Positions 32,581-44,500 of a stretch of 64,000 bases of DNA are shown piece by piece (the stretch's first letter is position 1; every line of letters begins with the position of its first letter). Both the position numbers and the translations under genes were made by a program. The DNA is from Leuctra nigra. Its lineage: Eukaryota > Arthropoda > Insecta > Plecoptera > Leuctridae. The notes under the pieces were generated by a model. That model saw only the letters and a list, made by a program, of their open reading frames with translations. It was not told the origin of the DNA and searched no databases. The stretch spans positions 45,843,941 through 45,907,940 of the forward strand of contig OW203763.1 in assembly GCA_934045905.1 (NCBI GenBank), read 5' to 3'.

Positions 32581-35500
32581 GTAAGAATGTATTTTTAATA
32601 TTAATTTTAAATAGTTAAATACAGGTTCGTTTTGAAATGTCAATCATGCAAGGAATGCAATGGTAGGTAGGTAGGTAGGTACCTATAACCTTAGTAAAAC
32701 CATGCCATTGGTTTAGTAGGTACTAGTACTAGGTACTATACCTTAACATAAACCAGCTACCTACTACTAATCCAGGATCAATTAGATACAAAATGCTAAT
32801 AGCAATTTTAGAAATACTTGACACACTATAATAATTCTTCTAGGTATCGTTACAAAGAAGTAACACACTTTTTTGTGTGACATAGGTACCTACCTACCTA
32901 GGTAGTAGGTAGGTAGTACCTACCTAGGTATAGGTAGGTAACCTACCTACAAAACTTTAGCTTGCTGCATCAAGTATATACCCTTTTCTTTTCTGCATTT
33001 TGTGATCTTTCTCAGCCAGATTTATAATCTGTTTTATCTAAATACATCATTGAGGTTATGCATTGCTGTTGCCATGGACTAATGTATTCATTCCTCTTCA
33101 ACTAGGTATGTGTCCTTGTCACTGTTTTTTAAATTCATAAATCATAATGTATTTTGTTTTTTTAGGTTGATATTAACTTTCAACAAATAGCAGAGTCGAA
33201 ATTTGCGACTACGATCCAAGATGCCGATAACATCAACCACATTGTTGTGTTCTTGACCGGAACTCAACCGTTCCCGATTGGCACGGCTGGTTCAGGTATA
33301 AAACACTTTATTAGATACAATATTTACTTGTAGTGCACTGTGCTTGGACGAAAGTTAATTATGATAGTCGGCCCAGACGGGGAAGAGTCTCTGTTTATTT
33401 CTTGGTACCCTGTTGCTGAGACCCACTATGTCTAGACCAGTCAGCTCTCATTGCACAAGTAATTACAATGGAAGGGTTAGCTTGTTAATAAGCTGAAGGC
33501 CAAATAGGTCACTGGGAAAGTGAGACAGTGGGGGAAGTGTGACCCCTGGCTGTATGGCCATACCATAACGCCATAACTGTTCCATATTGATAACCTCCAG
33601 TCAGGGTCGGCGCAAGGGGGGTGCGAGGTGGGCTTCTCCCTTATACTTGTCATTTCCCTACCTAGTCCTTCCTACTTACCTGTTTTAAAATTTCACTTTC
33701 AAAATAGAAGGTGGTAGGTACCTTCCTTCTTCTTCTTACTTCTTAATAGGCACACATGCCTGTTCTTCACCAGATTTACAAACTGTCCTGTTAGTTTTCC
33801 ATTCACATGGTGTGTCGCTCTCTCGGAATATTCTATTTATAAGCTTGGCGAGTTCCTCCATGAGCTTCATCCCTCCGTACGTCAGTAATTCATTAGTGAT
33901 AGTGATACCATCTGGCCCCGCTGCTTTTCTATTTCTAAGCTTCTTCACTGCTTTTACAACTTCCTCTATGGAAATGTCAATATCTGTATCAACTGCTACT
34001 GGTACATCCGCATTTACCATTTGATTGAATCCGTTGTCATTATTTTTGTGGTATTTTTTATATAGTTTGGTAACTTGTATTGTACCTATACTTCGTCCAA
34101 TTCTGTGGAATCAGTTGCGCCTTTTCATGTCTTTCTTTGAATTGTGTAACACTAACAGTGACAAGTGTTGATGATCTGAGAGTGTTTTTTTATTTTATTG
34201 TCATTTGTAATTGAATTTAGTAGCCCTGCGGACAAGCCATTGTTGGTTTGCGGGGCTACGTTGAAATGTATTTCATTTAGGTAGGTACAATAAATAAAAA
34301 TAAATTTAAAAAAAAAATCTTGGATGTTTCTATCAGCTCTTTGAGTTCTGTTCTCTGGTCCCTAATAAAGCGCCACACTTGTCAAGACTCGATTTGTATG
34401 CTAGGTAGGTACGCCGATCTTTTTCTCTGCACAAACTGTTTTACTTCTGAACAAAACCACTGTTTCTTCTGCTGTTTTGAAACTGTGTTTACATGTTGTT
34501 CTTCCTAATGCATCATTCCCAGCTTCAATTATATTTCCTTGTATCTTCGACCAACAAACTTGCACATCATCAGCATCTTTGATTTCATTATTCATAGTTT
34601 GCGCGAGGCTAGCGCTTTCTGTTGGATTTAGTATGGAACCCGGTCGGGCGGCCATATTGGCGTATCACATTCTGAAGGATGGCCTACCTGTCATGCTGTA
34701 TACATAATTTGTTTTGATTGTAATAATGTTAAAATGTGTCATTTAAGCTCAGGAAATACTCTGATAGGCATAAGACTCACTCTTTTACGAAATACCATTG
34801 ATTATTAGCAGTCAATGTAAAATAATTTAGCTGTAATAGTCACCAAAGAGGCGACATTATTTGACGAAATTGCGCCTACTTTTAAGTTGCCCAGGTGATG
34901 TAAATTCGACCCTTTGCGTGTTTATTTCACATAAGAATTGAAGTTAAGTACACTGATCACCTCTACTAGTATTTATTTGAATATCAGGAATGATTTGGAT
35001 GTGTATTTCTTTGTATTTACTTCCTCCCCTTGGCTCAATTTCTAGGCGTAAAATTGTGTACAGCCGCTGTGTCTTGTAGACTATTTGGAAGGAATAAAAA
35101 CAATATGAGCTGCCACAGATATAATATATAGGTACATGTACTTGAAGAATCCATTACACCAGCCCAACAGGCTGGTGTAATGGATACCTCGGTTCTCGTC
35201 AGATCACCGAGGTTAAGCAACATTGAGCGCGGTCAGCGATTGGATGGGTGACCATTCAACTCTGCCTTGCCAGGTTGCTGCCGTTGGGTCAGAGAGACTG
35301 GGGTGTTTGGGGGTCAGTGTGACGACCTCCCTCCACCTGTTATCAGTCTCTCGACGGCGCGGGTTGTGGAGGCTCGTGCTGTGAATGTTACACCGTCCTT
35401 CGGAAGGGACGTTAAGCCGTTGGTCCCCTTGGTATCTTTCGTCAGGAGTAGGCTACATGCCGGTACCGGGTTTCCTCTCCTCCCTTCTCTATATTACATT

Positions 35501-38500
35501 CTCACTAGTGGAGCCTGGCTCTGTTGAGAATATAGACTTAATAATAAAAAAAATGAATGAATTAAAGCTCATTATTGTTTTTATTCATTCCAAATACTCC
35601 CAAAACTCAACCAGTTACCTACCTATATACTTGACACTCAGAAGTACACAATCATGTTTTACGGCTAGAAATTGAGCTATGGGGAGGAGGTAAATACAAG
35701 GAAATAGAAATACACATCCAAATCATTCCTGATATACAAATAAATACTGGTAGAGGTGAACAGTGTACTTAACTTCAATTCATATGTAAAATAAACACGC
35801 AAAGGGGTCGAATTTACATCACCTGGGCCACTTAAAAGTAGGCGCAATTTCATCCAATTATGCGCCTCTTTAGTCACTATTACAGCTAATTTCTTTTACG
35901 TTGACTGCTTATAATCAATGGTATTTCGTAAAAGAGTGAGTCTTATGCCTATTAGAGTGTTTCCTGAGCTTAAATGACACATTTTAACATTATTACAATG
36001 GAAACAAATCATGTATACAGCATGACAGGTATGCCATCCTTCAGAATGTGATACGCCAAGATGGCTGCCAGCTCTAAAGAGACGTGACGTGACGTCACGA
36101 GAAAACTATGAATTCTCTATTCTTTCCGATAGTCTGTTTCTGTACAGCGTTCTTGTACTTTCATCAATCAATGATTCAATTCTGATTTTACTATCGCTCG
36201 TCGTATTCATCACTTTCTGTAACTTCCTTTTCACTCTGATTTTCGCAAACACTAAACTGTGTGATCACTACCAATGTCAGACACCGTACGTCCAAAATCT
36301 CGGAAGGATGGATGCTACGATTTGATACAATGAAATCTTTAGTGGACCCAGCGAGTGTGTAGCCTTTCTTTTCATGAGAGGAACAGTACCTTTTGTTCGA
36401 CAGATAGGCTCTGACAAGGTACAACCCGAGTAATGACCTACCACCCCCTTCCACCTACCCTGTTGACATTTTAAACAACTTTACTTGAATGTTAAAAGCC
36501 AAATGCATTGAAAATATTTTGCAACACAACAAAACAACCCTTTCCCGAACACCTGCAGTGGTCGAGAGATATTTACAACCGGACACGCGTCAGAACACTC
36601 ACGATTACAAGCTGGCCCTATTGTTGAATTTTTCACAGCATTTGCTGAAGTGGCTACACACTCGCTGGGTCCACTATATCATAGATTTGTATCCCCCGTA
36701 TTTTGAATTTTGTATATTTGGGTCATTTTCAAAAATTTTGTAGATTTGATACTTTTTTTTATTTAAAAAAAATGTTGATCTAAATGCAATTTGTCGATGT
36801 AGCATGTTAGTATGTTATACTGCATATATGAAACAGCATTCAGCAGCAAACTTTTTAAAAAGATATTAATTTAAAAAATTGAAACACTCAAATTGTCCTT
36901 TTTGTAACGAAAACTAAAAAGTTAAAATGGAGGGAATGAGTAAGTGATAACAATTATACTGGGTGACGCAAAAAAAATCACCCTGTTTGAGAGGTCACTA
37001 TATCGAAACTATTACTTATAGATAGGATTCTGAAATTTGTACAAATATTAGAAAACATACCAAAATTTAATATGTGCAAGTTTCAAAAACATGTAGGAAA
37101 AAAATTACAGCTATTCAAATTTGGTTGTCAAAAAATTGATTAAACAGAGCTCAAATAGCGCGCGTCCAGAAAACTTCCAATGGCCGGGACGCTGTTTCTT
37201 CAAAACTACGTAAGATATCAAGCTGAAAATTTCAAATTATATTGAAAATAGATTAAGATCGATTGTGTAATGGCGTTTTCCATTGGGTTGCTCTCGGATC
37301 GAGCTGGATTTTGCCTCTGACGTCATGCTCCGTCCCAGAGCTGCTCTGGAACTGCTCCCAATGGAATACGAAAACGCTTTTTAAGGGTGGGTTAGTTTAT
37401 GTTTCAAATGAGGTTAGATTTACTTTAACATCAATATTCGTGTAATTACATCACTAAATTGTACGGCTGGGTGAATATATTATAAATACAATATTATTAA
37501 TGAAATGTATCAAGTAATATTCATACTTATCGCTGGATTCATCACTATTTCTTGTTAACAATGACGGCCAGTTATTTGAAATTTCTCGTTTTTGCGCCTT
37601 GCTCTCGACCGCTCCGTCGAAATATTCAGAGCGAGCGGTCTGCCAATGGAAAACGACAAAAGTGCTCCGGGAGCGATCTCGATTTCCCAATGGAATATGA
37701 CTACCTGCTCCCGGAGCGCGCTGGAGCAGTACGGAGCACCCAATGGAAAACGCCATAAAAATTTCAATCGATTTAAGCTAGTGGAACGAAATTTATGGAA
37801 TCTTGACGTTCAGCGTAATAACAGATTATTTCTAAACATTTATTACACACGTTATAAAAGTGAATTTTTTCTCACTATTCTGTTTTCAAGCTCAACTTCA
37901 AGATTCCATACATTTCGTTCCACTAGCTTAAATCGATTGAAATTTTTACACAATCGATCTTAATATATTTTCAATATAATTTTAAATTTTCAGCTTGGTA
38001 TCGTACGTAGTTTTGAAGAAACAGCGTCCCGGCCATTGGAAGTTTTCTGGACGCGCGCTATTTGGGCTCTGTTTAATCAATTTTTTGACAACCAAATTTG
38101 AATAGCTGTAACTTTTTTCCTACAAGAGTAATGTTTTTGAAACTTGCACATATTAAATTTTGGTATGTTTTCTAATATTTGTACAAATTTCAGAATCCTA
38201 TCTATAGTAATAGTTTCGATATAGTGACCTCTCAAACAGGGTGATTTTTTTCTGCGCCACCCGGTATGTTACATTTCTAATTAATATGACCTTGATTTAA
38301 CAAATTCAATTCAGTTTATTCTGATATTCATTTTATTAGGTACCTACAAAAATTCACCACTTTCATTTGCGTTACAAAGTGGCATGTGTTACAAAATGGA
38401 CATTTCGTTACGAAATTGACTGTCACAAAGTTGAAAAATTATTAAACTTGTGCAAACACATCAAGACTTTGCTGAACTGCAAAACCTGCATTCTGAATAT

Positions 38501-41500
38501 GTTGCCGACTTATTTTGATGCATTTGCTCCATAATTTATCCAAATTTGTCCACTTTTTAAAAGTAAAACGTTACAAAGTGGACTTGTTACAAAATGGACA
38601 AAAGTTACTTGCAAAATTCCTAGCAAAAGCATAGAATCTAATAATTGAATTTTGAAGATTGCATTGCAAACATGCTAAGCAAATGTGCAATATTATGAAT
38701 TAATAAATAAAATATTTAAGGATTTCATATACTTTCATCCACTCGTCCTTCCTCATCCTTTCATCCTTTCATACACTCGAGCACAGAGTTGCTTAATGAC
38801 TCTGTGTTGAAAATGGAGAAGCACCAGGAAAAAAAATGATATTGTGTGAGGAAACATCCTTTACTATTAATGCACAGTTTTGACCTTGAGCTCGGAAGTT
38901 GCGTTACGATAGACCTCTATAGAAATCGTCATTTTAGCTCAATTTTAATCAAAACCGGACTTTTCCTGTAGATAATTTCGAGCCAAATAAAGTGCACACA
39001 ATTTCAATCGAATCCGTTGAGTATTTCGAGAGATATTACATGGAATGCACAATATCATGGAAAAACATACTTTTTTCGAAACTTTGAAACTTCAGGAAGC
39101 TGTGAATCCATTGGCAGTGAAGAAAATACAATTTAACTCTGTGGACCTTGACTAAATATAACCACTTGAAAAGCAACATTTAAATGTAATTAGATGTTAT
39201 TTTGGGGGTTGAAAATGTTGTGGGGGGAGGGGGGCGCAAGAGAACTTTGCTGACATTGGACATTTTGCCCGAGTGTACCTCCTTACGTCACATCGCTTTT
39301 TAAAAATGATTTGAGTATATTGAAAACTGAAAGTACCATTTAGGAATCAAAATTGTATTGTTGTTAATTGTTGTGATTTCTGTAGAGATGCGTATTTATT
39401 TAATCAGGTTGAATCTTATTATGTGGAGACCTGAATAAAATCGCATTAAATTCTACTACTCAGTCTTGACCACGGGATTCAAGTATACTTTGTGCTTTTT
39501 CGATCGTGACCAAATAGCTGTGAGGAAAGTAAGGTCACTTGAGAGTAGTCAGATAACGACAGAAATGCTCTTCACTCTGCTTTCATAAACTTGATAGGTG
39601 TCCCGTGTTTTCTTAGCACATATTTTTTAATGTTGGAAATCTTTTATTGTGCTGTAATTTTTTATGTTGCGTATTTGTTTCGTATAATTAACTCATTTGG
39701 TATGATTTCGGATTCAGAATTTGGATTCGTTTAGATTCGTTCACAACTTTTTCAGTTGTTGTTTACAATATTCTATATGTATATTTAATAAGTATATCAA
39801 ATAAGTATATTCATTTGGAAATTGCCACTTTGGTTTCTTCTTCACTGAACAGATTCCATTCATATTTACTTATTGTTTCGGTTTGTTTTGAAAAACAATT
39901 AAGATTTAGAATTGAGTCGCTATTGAGATCGGTAGTTCTGTGAGGGTCAAGTCAATTGTCACGATCAGTCAATTCGTCAGCAAGAGTGGTTCGAGGATTG
40001 CGCCATCTATTATACCTTGATCAGAAAAGATTGTGATTAGGTCATGTGTTACATGGCGGGGCTCTCTAGTATTGGTATTGAAACTCCACTATCAACACGA
40101 AATTAATAAAAACTAATATCCCTATAAATACGCGTTACAAAAAGGACGTTACAAAAAAGACAGCTTTTGCGGGACACACTTAAAAAGTTCAAAATATAGC
40201 TGAAATATATTATTTTAGATTTAGATTTTCATGTAGAAAGAGAGATGAATTGCTCTAGTGTTTTAATGTCATAACTTTAATAAAAAAATCAGCAGTTATT
40301 GAAATAAACATTATTTTCTTAAAGGGACTCTCTTATCTTGATTTTACTTTGAAGGACTTGTCTAACACGTTAATAGGAAAACATTCTGAAAAAATCAAAC
40401 TTGTCGGATGCAGAGTTTCCGAGAAAAAAATTATTTTGTAACGAGGTCATGTTTTTTCCCCTGACTATACCTGACGTCATTGGCGGCTCACCCTGCTTCA
40501 GCGCGCTCTAGCGCTCGGCCTACCTTACTTATTGGATTTGACAGTTGTCTTTATTTATAGTGTGACTATAACAACAACACATAGATTATTGTTTCAATAA
40601 TTAATTCGATATATTGTCTGGAACTTCATCGTTTTGAGATCTAATGGGCCCACATTTACCGGGGAAGAATTCGAGGAAAATTCTTACACAATGCAATTGA
40701 ATATGAAAAAAAGGGCAAACGGGAAACATATCTTTGTGCAAGTGCGGATTAATTACGCAATGAAAACTGACACCGAATGACGTTTGTAATACGGATTCCA
40801 TGCAGACGAAATTGTAGCTGAATACTTCGACTAGCAAAGTTTTAGCAAAGTTTAATAGGTACCTATACTTGTATTATTTCGATGTTTGTCAATTGATGAA
40901 ATTTTGGATTTTATACGAAATCGGTGTAAATATAAAATTGTCACGATCACAAAGGGCACTGTAAATACATAATAAAAATAAAAGCACTTGTTTTTACAAA
41001 TATATACGACAAGTTCTATTCTTTCCCGCACCTGATCAACAACGTCAACCAAAACTGCTTTTATCAGGCTTCAATACGACACTTCACTCTATTAGCTTTA
41101 CAATATGATTAATACGTAATGAAAATAAGATTGTGGATAAATGATCGTGTTCTGTACGATGAACATACATCCACCAAGACACCAAAGAGTGGACTGAAGG
41201 AAGTGCGTCTTTCATCGAATGACAATGAAACATGTGGGCTAGGCAGCGACAGGTAGCCAGCAGTGACGTCAGAGTTGGCTCGGCCGGCAAGAACCCGAAC
41301 CCTTCCTGTGTCCAAGGGGGAGCGGAAATCATGGAACAATGGGGCCAACTAGACTTAGTTTGGGGGTTGCCTTCGTTTAAAAATAACTTGTTTCAAGATG
41401 AGAGTGGTACTTTAAGATGGGTGCTGGGACATAGGAAAATCCATGTTTTCAACACATAACATATTAAAAATCATGGAAATGCATAAAAATTCTCCAATTT

Positions 41501-44500
41501 TGAGGTACCTACATTGATGCTCAAATATATACACAGAATAATTTGCAAGTATGTAATGGATGTCATAAATTTGCCAAATTAAGCCAATAAAAAATTACGA
41601 AAGTGGTGGGACGCAAATCTGCAATATTTTTGAAAATGACCCATTTATGTTGAACTTTGTGATCAAAGAATGTATTATTAATGCGTAGTTCGTTGCTAGT
41701 ACAGTGTTGTGTCCGTGGTAAGGCCAGATGATGTCGGATTACAATGTTAAATAAAAGATGATGATGAATACAAGAAGTGATGTTTATTAGTAATAATAGC
41801 AAGGTTAATGGTAGGTCAATCCCTGAAGAGAGGTAGAACAGAAATGAGGCAGAGTGACTGATTGAGATCTGGCAAGTGGAATCCTAGCAAGGTCGTCAGT
41901 AGTACCAACCTCAGGTTATCATATATTTGAAAGTGACAGTGTGAAGTTAGCTATGTAACATACAGAACTCAATCATCTTTTCTCCGTTAACATTATTTAT
42001 ATCTTCGTTTTAACGCTGCGTTACTCCTGGTATTTCTTGGTTTCCAATTTTGGCATTGAAGTAGGTATCCCATATGTAGCATTAATTCGTCTTAAAATAT
42101 GTCCTTTTCTAATACAGTCTGACCCTTATGTGGCAGTGGAATCCATCAGCAAAACAATTATTCTGATTATTCCCAGATGTCTAGTAACTGTCCTTCCTAT
42201 CCAAGTCGAACAACGAATTTACACAAAAGCAATATTGGAAACATACTAAAATGTTATCGAAGTAATACAATCTCATTCTACTCCTCGTTAGGGTGGGAAG
42301 GACTATAGTGGTTTTGATTCCTCTGGTGCATAAACCGCTATAATATTTAATATCTAATATTAATTAATATTATTAATATTAATATTAATATCTAATATTT
42401 AATAGCCAGTATTAAGTTTCACCAGTAGTATCCGTTCAGAGACGTAGTTGCAATCCATGATCATGTCTCTGAATCTCCGATATAATAAAATACCAACACC
42501 CTCTTTGGCTTTGAACTTCTAGTCCAGTCAAATCAGGCTTAAAAATGTCTAAACCCAAAATAAATTGTAACTTTTGGTTTTTTGGTGTCATTCTCTTCAG
42601 AAAAATGCCCTCTATAACATACCTATCCAAAATCCGCGCACCGGAAGTACTTTTTAATCACTTTTTAAGTTAATTTCCCATGCTAATTCCATCTTGCAAA
42701 AAAAAATCATGTAACTCCGATGTTTACAAAACTTGGCAGAATTGTTCACCATCCTAAATGAAACAAATAGATCTCTGAGCGTTTTTCTCTAAATCTTATC
42801 GTTTGGGAAATATGGACCTTGCAAAACGGCAAATTGCACTCACAGTGACCAAAATCGTCGAAAACTGACTAAAATATGACTTTTCGGTGGGCCATATTTC
42901 CAAAACGATAAGATTTAGAGAAAAACGCTCAGAGAGCTTTTTGTGTTCATTTAGGATGGTGAACAATGCCAAGTTTCGTCAAAATCGGAGTTACATGAAA
43001 AAAAGGTTTTTTTCATGATGAAATTACTAACATGGTTAGTAGTAGTACGGAACAGGTTGGGTGAGTGGTTAACGCTCTCAGCTTGTATTCCGGAGGCCCG
43101 GGTTCGATTCCCGCGGCCGTCCTTCCTGACTGGGGTTTTTCGTGGTTTTCCCTCAGTCTTCAGGCAAATGCTGGGAAGGTACCCTACTAATAGGCCACGA
43201 CCGCCTCCTTCCCACCTTCCATCCTTACCTACTCTTCACCATCATCTCCCAATCATCATCATAATCATCCATCCGTCGCCATTAGCCTCGCTGCAGAACA
43301 GTGCGACGTTAAGCCCCAGACAAAAAAAAAAAAAAAACATGGTTAGTTAAGTTAAACAGTGATTAAAAAGTACTTCCGGTGTGCAGATTTTGGTGGATTT
43401 TGGATATGTTGTAGAGGGCATTTTTCTGAAGAGAATGACCCCAAAAAACCAAATGTTGCAATTTGTTTTGGGTAAATCTCTCATTTGACTGAACTATTCG
43501 GTCAACTCTGCTGTAAGGTCGTAATTCTCATATGATACGGACCCTATGCCCTTTTCTTTCTTTCAGTCAGTGTACATACATGAAGATTCTTCTCTGTAAT
43601 TTCAATAAGTATTTCCTGATCTCTTCCATTCCACGACCGTAAGTACCATGTCCCGAGTCTAAGGGTAGAGGTCTTCTTCCATTGTTTCCGTTTGCATGTC
43701 CTTTTCCACTCCGCATTTGTCATAATTTTATTAATCCCTATCCGAGGCTTGTAGATGTCTGGTTCTGTAAGCATTGCATGGTTTTTACCGAAGACAGGTC
43801 GCTAGTCTCACATCCGAACCTTCCTCCTTTATCCGGGCTTAGGACCAGCAACACACAACCGAACTACTCGATCCATCCGGCTGCATGTAAAGGCGGTTCC
43901 TTCCAAATAATATGAATTCTTTGATGAGATGATTTTCCTCCTAAAACCTGACCTGTGGACCAGGGAATACCTTGGCCAGCTTCTACAGCTGGTAGTAAAA
44001 TGCCTCAGGGCAAGAAATCACAATACCAATACAAGTTATTGTTGTGATGTCTTGCTCTGATACCATTGGGTTACGATTCTATCTAGTAGAGCTTATTTCT
44101 TATTCTATGGTCATAACTCTTGTGTATTTGGGAATAGGTAGGAACTTTTTTTTCCCCCGTCGCCATGAGCCTTGCTGCAGAACAGTGCGACGACAAAAAA
44201 AGGTAGGTACTTAAAATGGATGGTAAAGTAAAATTGGATAATATTGAAAATGTTGTTTTGAAATGGAGTCAGAAAGTCCTTATGACATCGACCACTTCAC
44301 AGTAAGTACCATTACAATATTATACAACGGGTTTACTCGGAAAATCACTCTTTTTCCTTGGAGGTGATGAGGTCTGAGATAAGAGACCTTTTGGTGCAGA
44401 ATGAGATTTTCGTTTTTTCGTTTTTGTAGGTATTATTTTCCTTGTAATTTCAAATAAAAAGTATGTCTCTATCTCCGAAATTGCCAAAGTTTCAATTGTT

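Noticed and set aside
35162..35280. Functional 5S rRNA gene
   Set aside because: Diverged from 5S, lacks a clean 3' end and is fused to an unrelated tail with A-rich end; a SINE fits better.
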